A stretch of 9,423 bases of DNA from an uncultured beta proteobacterium. GTDB taxonomy: Bacteria; Pseudomonadota; Gammaproteobacteria; Burkholderiales; Rhodocyclaceae. The number at the start of each line of letters is the position of its first letter. Position 1 is the first letter of the stretch. Below are positions 1 to 6,586 of this stretch, piece by piece. The position numbers were made by a program, and so were the translations under genes. The stretch spans positions 1-9,423 of the forward strand of contig CAIVZW010000237.1 in the NCBI GenBank assembly GCA_903910495.1, written 5' to 3'. The notes beneath the pieces were generated by a model. The model did no database searches and was not told the DNA's origin. It saw only the letters and a program-made list of their open reading frames with translations.

Positions 1-322
1 CGTGCGGTAAAGGACTCTGGAAATGAGTTGCAATCTTCAGTTCGCAGATTTAGAGCCAGGCTTCGCCACAAGAAGTAAGTGCGGGGAAATGAACGCGCAG
101 CGTGTTTCGCGTGTGTGGCAGCAACACTGAAATGCACCCGGTTTGGCGGACGACTGGGTTGTCCGACACGAAAAAAAGAGTTCTGATTCATTGCGGTAAA
201 CTGATGTCGTGGAAAACTGATTGCACCCGTTTTTGTTCACTGTTATCGTGAGCTATTGATTTGAAAAAATATTTCTATCCAATTTGTGAATTTTTTATCT
301 TTTTTCAAGAAAAGCCCACCTC
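1..322. other. Gene-free stretch upstream of the SDR gene, AT-rich near its 3' end
   Basis: I see no convincing coding region here. A 67-codon open frame exists on the - strand (37-240), but it has no ribosome-binding site and no recognisable composition, and it covers the short repeats at 123-144 and 213-234. From about 240 to 310 the sequence becomes very AT-rich, with A and T runs at 264-270 and 290-296, and it leads directly into the SDR start codon. This AT-rich leader probably contains the SDR promoter, but I could not find a well-spaced -35/-10 pair. The lower GC relative to the genes to the right suggests a junction or foreign remnant. Confidence 0.5.
123..234. repeat. Two related direct repeats, possible insertion-sequence end remnant
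   Basis: Positions 123-144 and 213-234 are related 22-base segments about 90 bases apart. Both read CTGA, then a TTGCACCC-like core (ATGCACCC and TTGCACCC), then a G and T-rich tail, and both are preceded by an A-rich triplet or quartet. Partial echoes (CTGATTCATTGC near 183 and AAACTGATG near 198) lie between them. IS21-family elements carry several short repeats of this general kind inside their ends, so a decayed IS end is possible. No transposase sequence is in the window, so this is only a resemblance. Confidence 0.3.
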
Positions 323-1114
323 ATGAAAATCAACCTCTCGGGTAAAACCGCCGTCGTCACAGGCTCCACAGCCGGTGTCGGCTACATGATCGCCAGGGGG
401 CTGGCTCTGGCCGGGGCCAATGTAGTACTGAACGGACGCAAGGCTGCCGCTGTCGAGTCTGCCGTTGCAAAGCTCAGCGCCGAGGTTGCGCAAGTCAGCA
501 TCCGTGGCGTTGCGGCCGATGTTGGCTCTGCGCAGGGCTGCGAGGAGCTGTTGGCGGCGCAACCCCGCGCCGACATCCTGGTCAACAACGTCGGCATTTA
601 TGAGTCACAGGACTTCTTCAGCATTCCGGATTCCGAGTGGACACGCTATTTCGAGGTTAACGTGATGTCCGGCGTGCGCTTGTCACGCGCTTACCTGCCG
701 GGGATGATGGAGCGTTACTGGGGCCGCGTCATGTTCCTTTCTTCGGAATGGGCGCTGAACATCCCGACCGACATGATGCATTACGGACTCACCAAGGCCG
801 CCGTCCTTTCAATCACTCATGGTTTGGCCAAACGCGTCGGAAGCACAGGCGTTACCGTCAATGCCATCTTGCCCGGCCCGATCCTGCCCAGCCCCGGAGC
901 CATGCGCAAGGAAGATCAGAATGATTTGTGCCTGACCATGGAAGAGACAGTTGCCGCCTTCGAAATGAAACATCATTCCCCCCTGTCCTTCCCGCATACG
1001 GCAACCGTTGACGAGGTGGCAAACAAGGTTGTTTACCTCGCCTCTCCCCAGGCATCAGGCACAACCGGTGCACTGCTCCACGTCGATGGAGATGTGATCG
1101 AAGCCATCGATTGA
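323..1114 (+). CDS. Classical short-chain dehydrogenase/reductase (SDR), NAD(P)-dependent
   Basis: This 263-residue protein has the normal length and full motif set of a classical SDR oxidoreductase, a soluble Rossmann-fold enzyme that oxidises an alcohol or reduces a carbonyl with NAD(P)(H). Visible motifs are the Gly-rich cofactor loop TGSTAGVG (residues 13-20), NNVG (88-91), the structural Asn in EVNV (N113), a Ser pair at 140-141 with S141 at the usual 13-residue distance from the catalytic Tyr, YGLTK (Y154, K158), and the PG turn at 184-185. The end of strand 2 reads NGRK with no acidic residue, which favours NADP(H). The ATG at 323 is preceded by a weak AAGAAAAG eight bases upstream. 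The substrate cannot be told; many relatives are annotated as 3-oxoacyl-ACP reductases, but the sequence does not justify that name. It is separated by 248 bases from the cyanophycin genes and is probably a separate unit. Confidence 0.93.
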   Translation: MKINLSGKTAVVTGSTAGVGYMIARGLALAGANVVLNGRKAAAVESAVAKLSAEVAQVSIRGVAADVGSAQGCEELLAAQPRADILVNNVGIYESQDFFSIPDSEWTRYFEVNVMSGVRLSRAYLPGMMERYWGRVMFLSSEWALNIPTDMMHYGLTKAAVLSITHGLAKRVGSTGVTVNAILPGPILPSPGAMRKEDQNDLCLTMEETVAAFEMKHHSPLSFPHTATVDEVANKVVYLASPQASGTTGALLHVDGDVIEAID

Positions 1115-1146
1115 TTCCTTTTCCCAATCAGAAGACCGGATCCTTC

Positions 1147-1211
1147 ATATCCCCGAAACCCGGTTCAAGCTTGACAGTCGGTTAGTGCAAGCAATTCACG
1201 TGCGGGGATAT
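1147..1211. repeat. Inverted repeat in the SDR-ABC transporter gap
   Basis: ATATCCCCG at 1147-1155 and CGGGGATAT at 1203-1211 form a perfect nine-base inverted repeat with a 47-base spacer. Inside the spacer is a perfect ten-base palindrome, TCAAGCTTGA (1165-1174), whose right half begins a TTGACA (1171-1176) identical to a sigma-70 -35 consensus. I found no good -10 at the right distance. It could be an operator for the downstream operon, but chance is not excluded. Confidence 0.3.
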
Positions 1212-1311
1212 CGGCAGTTGTGTGCGAATGCCTCTGGCCTCGACGGCACAAGCCGGATGATGTTCTGTTTCGATCCGCGCAAGAGTCGCAGCAGTTCGCA
1301 AGCGAAGACGG

Positions 1312-1317
1312 TATACT
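1312..1317 (+). promoter_or_regulatory. Candidate -10 box for the cyanophycin-associated operon
   Basis: TATACT lies 45 bases before the ABC transporter start codon, in the only gap upstream of the four-gene + strand cluster. It matches the sigma-70 -10 consensus at five of six bases. No recognisable -35 hexamer lies 16-18 bases upstream (the sequence there is CAGCAG-like), so an activator-dependent promoter or a chance match are both possible. Confidence 0.35.
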
Positions 1318-1362
1318 CGCAAGTTCTGTCGTTTTCCTGCCGTCCCCCAAAAATACCCGACA

Positions 1363-3690
1363 ATGACCAACAGCGTTCATCCGCCCTTCGTCGCGAGCAA
1401 TAACACTGAAAGCGGCATCTCGTTGATGCCCCTGCCCCCGGCGTGGTTCCCGCAGGTCGAAGCACAACTCACTGGCGACGAAAGCGTTCTGGCCTGGCTG
1501 GAGATCGACCTTGATGCCCGCTTGCATTTTTCCGCCGGCCTGGTCGTACTGACCACGCAGCGACTGCTCGCCCGATCGGCCGACGATGAAAACTGGCAGG
1601 CGCACACTTTCCACCACGGTTTGACGCTGACGCGTCGTGACCATTCGGGCGTGGGCAGTCTCGAACTCCTGGACGCCAACGCCCGACTGGCACAGTGGCG
1701 CTATACGCTCGGCGCGGACATCGCCGCCGGGCGTCTGATCGAGCATTTCACGCGACAACTCGCCTTTCAGCTTACCGGAGAAGCCCCGCCGGCGTTGACT
1801 CAGGCCCTTTGCCCGAACTGCGAAACACCGCTGCTGGCCGGACAGGAAGAATGTCCGGTGTGCAGCAAGGAAATCCACATCCCGCCCTCGACATGGACGC
1901 TGTTCCGGCTGTGGCGTTTTGCCTATCCCTACCGCTGGCGCCTGCTTGCCGGTTTCCTGCTGTCGCTGGCCTCGACAGCGGCAACGCTGGTTCCGCCGTA
2001 TCTGACGATGCCGATGATGGACAAGGTGCTGATCCCCTACCAGAACGGCGAACCGATCAATACACCACTGGTAACGTTCTACCTTACAGGCCTGCTCGGC
2101 GCGGCCATACTGGCCTGGGTGCTGGGCTGGGCACGGACCTATATTTTGGCGCTGGTTTCCGAGCGCATCGGCTCCGACCTGCGCACGACCACCTACGAAC
2201 ACCTGCTCAAGCTCTCGCAGGAATACTTCGGCGGAAAACGCACCGGCGACCTGATGTCACGCATCGGCTCGGAAACCGACCGCATCAATATCTTCATCTC
2301 GCTGCACTTCCTCGACTTCGTCACCGACGTGCTGATGATCGCCATGACAGCGATCATCCTGTTCTCGATCAATCACTGGCTAGCCCTGGTCACGCTGCTG
2401 CCGCTGCCGGTCATCGGCGTCCTGATCCACAAAGTCCGCGAGAAGCTGCGCACCGGATTCGAGCGTGTCGACCGCATCTGGGCTGAAGTCACCAACGTCC
2501 TGGCCGATACCATTCCCGGAATCCGCGTGGTCAAGGCTTTCGCCCAGGAAAACCGTGAAGCGGCACGCTTCCGCGCCGCCAATGCACACAACCTCGAAGT
2601 CAATGACAAGGTCAACAAAGTCTGGTCGTTGTTCACGCCGACGGTCACGCTGCTGACCGAAGTCGGTCTGCTCGTCGTCTGGGCCTTCGGCATCTGGCAA
2701 ATTTCCAGTAACGACATCACGGTCGGCGTGCTCACTGCCTTCCTCGCCTATATCGGCCGCTTCTACATGCGTCTCGATTCGATGAGCCGCATTGTTTCGA
2801 TGACGCAGAAGGCCGCCGCCGGCGCCAAGCGCATTTTTGACGTGCTCGATCATGTGTCCAGCGTTCCGGAGCCGGCCAATCCGGTGCATCTGGCTAACGT
2901 GACCGGGCGCATCGAATTGCGTGATGTTGGCTTCCGTTACGGCACGCGCAGCGTCACACGCGACATCAGCCTCACCATCGAACCGGGTGAAATGATCGGC
3001 CTGGTGGGCCACAGCGGTTCAGGCAAGAGCACCATGGTCAACCTGATCTGCCGTTTCTACGATGTCACCGAGGGCGCGATCCTGATCGATGGGGTCGACA
3101 TCCGCTCGCTGCCCGTAGCCGAATACCGCAGGAACATCGGCCTGGTGCTGCAGGAACCTTTCCTTTTCTTCGGCACCATCGCCGAAAACATCGCCTACGG
3201 CAAACCCGGAGCCACACGCGAAGAAATTGTCGCGGCGGCGCGCGCGGCGCACGCCCACGAGTTCATCCTGCGCCTGGCACAGGGCTATGATTCACTGGTT
3301 GGCGAACGCGGCCAGGCGCTCTCGGGTGGTGAACGCCAGCGCATCTCGATCGCCCGCGCCTTGCTGATCGACCCGAAGATTCTCATTCTCGACGAAGCCA
3401 CCTCATCGGTCGACACCACCACCGAGAAGGAAATCCAGAAAGCCCTCGACAATCTCGTGCGCGGTCGTACCACCATCGCCATTGCCCACCGCCTGTCCAC
3501 CCTGCGCGATGCCAACCGTCTGGTTGTGCTTGATCGCGGCAGTGTCGTCGAGGTCGGCAACCATGATGAACTGATGGCGCAGGAAGGCCATTACTTCCGT
3601 CTCTACCAGGCGCAGGCACGCAACATGGACAGCGAAAGCGAAAGAATCAGCATCGAAATTGAAGGCAAGGCCGAGGGGAATCGCGAATGA
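1363..3690 (+). CDS. Cyanophycin-associated ABC transporter, fused permease/ATPase with N-terminal zinc ribbon
   Basis: This 775-residue half-transporter has the exporter (type IV) architecture. Residues 1-145 form a soluble region of no family I recognise, followed by a zinc-ribbon-like CPNC (150-153) and CPVC (164-167). About six membrane segments lie between 190 and 470, and the nucleotide-binding domain runs from about 515 to 750. The ATPase motifs are intact: Walker A GHSGSGKST (549-557), Q-loop Q597, signature LSGGE (653-657), Walker B ILILDE (673-678) with E678, D-loop SSVD (681-684) and H709. It should work as a homodimer in the inner membrane. Genes of this type sit next to cyanophycin synthetase genes in other betaproteobacteria; the substrate is unknown. 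ATG 1363 is the first in-frame start after the upstream stop; it lacks a clear Shine-Dalgarno, and M22 at 1426 is a possible alternative. The 3' end overlaps the DUF1854 gene. Confidence 0.93.
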   Translation: MTNSVHPPFVASNNTESGISLMPLPPAWFPQVEAQLTGDESVLAWLEIDLDARLHFSAGLVVLTTQRLLARSADDENWQAHTFHHGLTLTRRDHSGVGSLELLDANARLAQWRYTLGADIAAGRLIEHFTRQLAFQLTGEAPPALTQALCPNCETPLLAGQEECPVCSKEIHIPPSTWTLFRLWRFAYPYRWRLLAGFLLSLASTAATLVPPYLTMPMMDKVLIPYQNGEPINTPLVTFYLTGLLGAAILAWVLGWARTYILALVSERIGSDLRTTTYEHLLKLSQEYFGGKRTGDLMSRIGSETDRINIFISLHFLDFVTDVLMIAMTAIILFSINHWLALVTLLPLPVIGVLIHKVREKLRTGFERVDRIWAEVTNVLADTIPGIRVVKAFAQENREAARFRAANAHNLEVNDKVNKVWSLFTPTVTLLTEVGLLVVWAFGIWQISSNDITVGVLTAFLAYIGRFYMRLDSMSRIVSMTQKAAAGAKRIFDVLDHVSSVPEPANPVHLANVTGRIELRDVGFRYGTRSVTRDISLTIEPGEMIGLVGHSGSGKSTMVNLICRFYDVTEGAILIDGVDIRSLPVAEYRRNIGLVLQEPFLFFGTIAENIAYGKPGATREEIVAAARAAHAHEFILRLAQGYDSLVGERGQALSGGERQRISIARALLIDPKILILDEATSSVDTTTEKEIQKALDNLVRGRTTIAIAHRLSTLRDANRLVVLDRGSVVEVGNHDELMAQEGHYFRLYQAQARNMDSESERISIEIEGKAEGNRE
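3673..3679 (+). promoter_or_regulatory. Ribosome-binding site of the DUF1854 gene
   Basis: GAGGGGA lies seven bases before the ATG at 3687, inside the last codons of the ABC transporter gene. It supports 3687 as the start, and with the ATGA stop/start overlap it suggests translational coupling and matched production of the two proteins. Confidence 0.7.
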
Positions 3691-4160
3691 TCAATACGCC
3701 TAATTTCCAGTTGCGGCGCGATACGTTCGGACGTCTGTTATTGACCGGCGCTGACGGTGAAACGCATGAGGGTATTGTCCCGGTACGCGCCTTCCCCATT
3801 GCCTCCCCGGACCAGGGCATCGCCCTGGTCGACCCGCACGGCCACGAACTGGCGTGGATTGACCGTCTCAGCGACCTGCCGGACGAATGGCGCACACTGG
3901 TCGAAAGCGAACTCGCCATGCGCGAATTCATGCCCGTCATCAGCCGCATCGTCAGCGTATCGAGTTTTGCCACACCGAGTACCTGGCGGGTGAAGACCAA
4001 TCACGGCGACACCAGCCTCGTCCTCAAGGGAGAGGAAGATATCCGCCGTCTGGTCTCCCCGGCGCTACTGATCGCCGACAGCAACGGTATTTACTACCTG
4101 ATTCGTGACCGCCATGCGCTTGACCAGAACAGCCGCAAGATTCTGGATCGTTTCCTTTGA
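3687..4160 (+). CDS. DUF1854 family protein, cyanophycin-associated partner of the ABC transporter
   Basis: This is a 157-residue soluble protein with no signal peptide or membrane segment. I recognise it as DUF1854 from its size, its position and features such as the VRAFPIASPDQGIALVD stretch (33-49), the E-L-x-W-I-D segment (54-59), and a C-terminal half ending in a YYLIRDRHALD stretch (136-146). Its function is unknown. From memory, this domain also occurs fused to the C terminus of ABC transporter proteins, where ligand binding has been suggested; here it is a separate gene. The start codon overlaps the ABC stop codon as ATGA and has a strong ribosome-binding site, so the two products very likely act together, for example as a cytoplasmic regulatory or substrate-recognition partner. 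That role is inference. Confidence 0.85.
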   Translation: MINTPNFQLRRDTFGRLLLTGADGETHEGIVPVRAFPIASPDQGIALVDPHGHELAWIDRLSDLPDEWRTLVESELAMREFMPVISRIVSVSSFATPSTWRVKTNHGDTSLVLKGEEDIRRLVSPALLIADSNGIYYLIRDRHALDQNSRKILDRFL

Positions 4161-4200
4161 CCGGCGTAATCCGAAAACCGCAAGCCGCGTTATTCGTTCA

Positions 4201-4266
4201 ATGGCTGCCCCCTCGTTCATTCACCTCACCACCACGCCTTCCACTGTGTCGACACTGACTCCATAA
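4201..4266 (+). other. Possible 21-codon leader ORF before cphA'
   Basis: An ATG-started frame of 21 codons fills the second half of the gap between DUF1854 and cphA' and stops (TAA 4264-4266) one base before the cphA' ATG. The peptide is rich in Thr (six), Ser and Pro, with a run HLTTTPST at residues 8-15. No good Shine-Dalgarno precedes it. Because cphA' itself lacks a clear ribosome-binding site, terminating ribosomes from this frame could reinitiate at 4268. It may equally be chance. Confidence 0.25.
4246..4255. repeat. Ten-base perfect palindrome just upstream of cphA'
   Basis: GTGTCGACAC is a perfect palindrome ending 12 bases before the cphA' start, where a ribosome-binding site would be expected. 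It could be an operator half-site or a small hairpin affecting initiation. No second copy was noticed in the window. Confidence 0.25.
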
Positions 4267-4267
4267 A

Positions 4268-6433
4268 ATGAAAGACATCACGTTTCTTGAAATCCGCTAC
4301 CTGCGCGGACCGAACATCTGGACCTACCGGCCAGTCATTGAAGCCATTGTCGATATTGGAGAACTGGAAGACTTTCCGTCCAATACCATTCCCGGTTTTG
4401 TCGATCGCCTCAAGACTTTCCTGCCCTCGCTGATCGAGCACCGTTGCAGTTACGGAGAGCGTGGCGGTTTTCTGCGCCGGCTCGACGAAGGGACCTGGCC
4501 TGCACACATACTTGAGCACGTTTCGCTTGAACTGCAAAACCTCGCCGGCATGCCCGGCGGTTTCGGCAAGGCGCGCCAGACGTCGATACCTGGCGTGTAT
4601 AAGGTCGCCATCCGCGCCTGGCACGAGGAGGTCACCCGCGCCTGCCTGGAGGCCGGACGCGAACTGGTCATGGCGGCCATCGAGGATACGCCCTTCGCTG
4701 TTTCCGCCAATGTCGAACGCCTGCGCGACCTCGCCGAACGCAAGTTGCTCGGACCAAGTACCGGCTGCATCGTCGATGCGGCCACGTCCAGGGAACGCCG
4801 CATCCCGGCGATCCGCATGCTGGCCACCGGCAACCTCGTGCAACTGGGCTACGGCATACGCAGCCGGCGCATCTGGACGGCAGAGACCGACCGTACCAGC
4901 GCCATCGCCGAAACCATCTCGCGCGACAAGGATCTGACCAAGACACTGCTCCAGTCCTGTGGCGTTCCCGTCCCCGAAGGGCGCATGGTTGATAGCCCGG
5001 CCGATGCCTGGGAGGCCGCCGAAGACATCGGCGTGCCGGTCGTTGTCAAACCCACCGACGGCAATCACGGACGTGGCGTGTTCACCAACCTGATGACACG
5101 CGAGGAAGTGGAGGCCGCCTACATGGCCGCCATCGAGGAGGGCAGCGGCGTCATCGTCGAGCGTTTCATCCGTGGCTCCGAACACCGCCTGCTGGTCGTC
5201 GGCGGCAAACTGATCGCCGCAGCGCGTGGTGAAAGCGCTGCGGTCGTCGGCGATGGCCAGTCGACGATCAACGCCCTGATCGACAGCCAGCTCAACTCCG
5301 ACCCGCGCCGTGGCGCTGCCGAGGAGTTTCCGCTCGACATCATCGACCTTAGCGATAACCCCGTAGCCCTGCATGAAGTTGCGCGCCAGGGATTTACGCC
5401 GGAATCGGTTCTGCCAGCCGGCCGCGAAGTGCTCGTGCTGCGCACCGGCAACCATACCTGCGACATTACCGACCAGGTCCATCCTGATACTGCGGATACC
5501 GCGTCGCTGGCGGCGCGCATCGTCGGCCTCGACATCGCCGGTGTCGACCTGGTCTGCGAGGACATTTCCCGCCCGCTCGACGAGCAGCGCGGCGCCATCG
5601 TTGAAGTCAATGCCGGCCCCGGCCTGCTGATGCACATCAAGCCGGCCAACGGCGAAGCCCGTCCGGTCGGCCGTTCCATCGTCGAGCACCTGTTCCCCGA
5701 TGGCGACGATGGTCGCATTCCAGTCGTCGGCGTCACCGGCAGTTACGGAAAGACAACGGTTTGCCGCCTCATCGCACGCCTGCTCACCCTCTCCGGGAAA
5801 CACACGGGACTGGCCTGCAGCACCGGCCTCTATTTCGACCGCCGGCACGCAGAAAAGGGCGATCGCGCCACTTGGCAGGCGGCCAACCGCATTCTGATGA
5901 ACCGCGCCATTGAAGCCGCCGTCTTCGAGAACGGCAGCGATGCCATCCTCGGCGAGGGTCTGGCCTATGACCGCTGCCAGGTCGGCGTCGTCACCAATGT
6001 CGATGTCGAACGACACACCGGCCGTTACTATATTGAAACGCCGGAACAGGTATTCACCGTGCTGCGTACCCAGGTCGATCTGGTCCTGCCCCGGGGGGCG
6101 GTGGTACTCAACGCCAAGGACGCGATGCTGGTAGACATGGCGGCCTTATGCGACGGCGAAGTCATTTACTTTGCGCTTGACCCGGAATTGCCGGCCATCA
6201 CCGTGCATCGTGAACAGGGCAAACGCGCCGTGATCGTTCGCTACGGACAGATCATGCTGGCCAGCGGACAGGGTGAAACAGCGCTGGCCAGACTCAGCGA
6301 CATTCCGCTGACCGAGGGCGGCTTGGCGAAAGAACAGGTTGAGAACGTTCTGGCCGCCGTGGGCGCGGCCTGGGCGCTCGGCATTTCCCCCGATGTCATG
6401 CGCACCGGAATCGAAACTTTCTTCGTTGAATAA
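4268..6433 (+). CDS. cphA': Truncated cyanophycin synthetase-like protein CphA' (no Mur C-terminal lobe)
   Basis: This 721-residue cytoplasmic protein is a paralogue of the CphA encoded next to it. It has an N domain (about 1-160), an ATP-grasp domain (about 200-475, with the GPSTGCIV segment at 162-169 before it; K261, SDPRRG 344-349, D427, E446 and N448) and a Mur-ligase-like central domain (about 483-715). It stops where CphA continues into the Mur C-terminal lobe. The central domain keeps its P-loop GSYGKTT (491-497), but the TARGG motif of CphA is replaced by NGSDA (555-559) and the GDHLG region by ERHTG (581-585), so Arg addition by the normal route is unlikely. The N domain keeps HILEH (80-84), the motif of a primer-generating hydrolase site described in cyanobacterial CphA1. 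Cyanobacterial CphA2, which joins beta-Asp-Arg dipeptides, is also C-terminally shortened, so that activity is an alternative. An in-frame TGA at 4256 fixes the ATG start; it has no clear Shine-Dalgarno. Confidence 0.9.
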   Translation: MKDITFLEIRYLRGPNIWTYRPVIEAIVDIGELEDFPSNTIPGFVDRLKTFLPSLIEHRCSYGERGGFLRRLDEGTWPAHILEHVSLELQNLAGMPGGFGKARQTSIPGVYKVAIRAWHEEVTRACLEAGRELVMAAIEDTPFAVSANVERLRDLAERKLLGPSTGCIVDAATSRERRIPAIRMLATGNLVQLGYGIRSRRIWTAETDRTSAIAETISRDKDLTKTLLQSCGVPVPEGRMVDSPADAWEAAEDIGVPVVVKPTDGNHGRGVFTNLMTREEVEAAYMAAIEEGSGVIVERFIRGSEHRLLVVGGKLIAAARGESAAVVGDGQSTINALIDSQLNSDPRRGAAEEFPLDIIDLSDNPVALHEVARQGFTPESVLPAGREVLVLRTGNHTCDITDQVHPDTADTASLAARIVGLDIAGVDLVCEDISRPLDEQRGAIVEVNAGPGLLMHIKPANGEARPVGRSIVEHLFPDGDDGRIPVVGVTGSYGKTTVCRLIARLLTLSGKHTGLACSTGLYFDRRHAEKGDRATWQAANRILMNRAIEAAVFENGSDAILGEGLAYDRCQVGVVTNVDVERHTGRYYIETPEQVFTVLRTQVDLVLPRGAVVLNAKDAMLVDMAALCDGEVIYFALDPELPAITVHREQGKRAVIVRYGQIMLASGQGETALARLSDIPLTEGGLAKEQVENVLAAVGAAWALGISPDVMRTGIETFFVE

Positions 6434-6445
6434 TGTTGAAAGACA

Positions 6446-6458
6446 AGGCTAAAAGCCT
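6446..6458. repeat. Small hairpin next to the intergenic palindrome
   Basis: AGGCT, a three-base AAA loop and AGCCT form a five-base-pair hairpin 13 bases after the cphA' stop codon and directly before the large palindrome. No U tract follows, so it is not a convincing intrinsic terminator. It may cap or extend the larger structure. Confidence 0.35.
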
Positions 6459-6459
6459 C

Positions 6460-6545
6460 ACCACAAAGACACAAAGTACACAAAGTTTCACCAAGATAAA
6501 AGGGGTTAACTTGGTGCTTCTTGGTGGCCTTGGTGGCTTGGTGGT
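6460..6545. repeat. Large dyad-symmetric intergenic repeat between cphA' and cphA
   Basis: Two 36-base arms (6460-6495 and 6510-6545) pair at 27 of 36 positions around a 14-base loop. The left arm holds three CACAAAG units and one CACCAAG, starting at 6462, 6470, 6479 and 6489. The right arm holds four CTTGGTG units (the complement of CACCAAG), starting at 6510, 6520, 6529 and 6537. Unit spacings are 8, 9, 10 on the left and 10, 9, 8 on the right, an exact mirror. From general familiarity, repeats of this CACAAAG type are scattered between genes in various proteobacterial genomes, so this is probably one copy of a dispersed REP- or MITE-like family. It could form a cruciform or a transcript hairpin that separates expression of the two synthetases. 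Confidence 0.75.
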
Positions 6546-6574
6546 TAGCTGTTCATACTTACTGCAAAACCAAT

Positions 6575-6579
6575 AGGAA
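6575..6579 (+). promoter_or_regulatory. Ribosome-binding site of cphA, fixing its start
   Basis: AGGAA lies seven bases before the ATG at 6587. It favours this start over an in-frame TTG at 6521, which lies inside the palindromic repeat and would add 22 residues with no counterpart in CphA'. Confidence 0.7.
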
Positions 6580-6586
6580 TCTGTTT

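Noticed and set aside
37..240. 67-codon - strand frame in the left gene-free stretch
   Set aside because: It has no ribosome-binding site, its composition resembles non-coding sequence, and it is overlapped by the short repeats.
1111..1131. Possible terminator after the SDR gene (TGATT with AATCA)
   Set aside because: The stem is only five AT-rich base pairs overlapping the stop codon, with a nine-base loop and no T tract after it.
1185..1403. 72-codon + strand frame (GTG start) in the gap before the ABC transporter
   Set aside because: It overlaps the ABC start in another frame, lacks a Shine-Dalgarno and has no recognisable features.
1165..2202. 345-codon open frame on the - strand
   Set aside because: It is antisense to the ABC transporter start and has no motifs. 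It is rich in Gln and Arg, as expected from a reverse-strand shadow.
1695..2486. 263-codon + strand frame inside the ABC transporter gene
   Set aside because: It is a +1-type shadow frame, Arg/His/Pro-rich, covering the zinc ribbon and membrane segments that are well formed in the main frame. No frameshift is needed to explain the transporter.
4226..6016. 596-codon open frame on the - strand
   Set aside because: It lies wholly antisense to cphA', whose domains and motifs are clear. It shows the Gly/Asp/Ala-rich composition expected from the reverse strand of a GC-rich gene and has no recognisable domain.
6460..6545. CRISPR-like reading of the heptamer units
   Set aside because: The units are seven bases with 1-3 base gaps and a central inversion. 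There are no spacers of CRISPR length and no cas genes.
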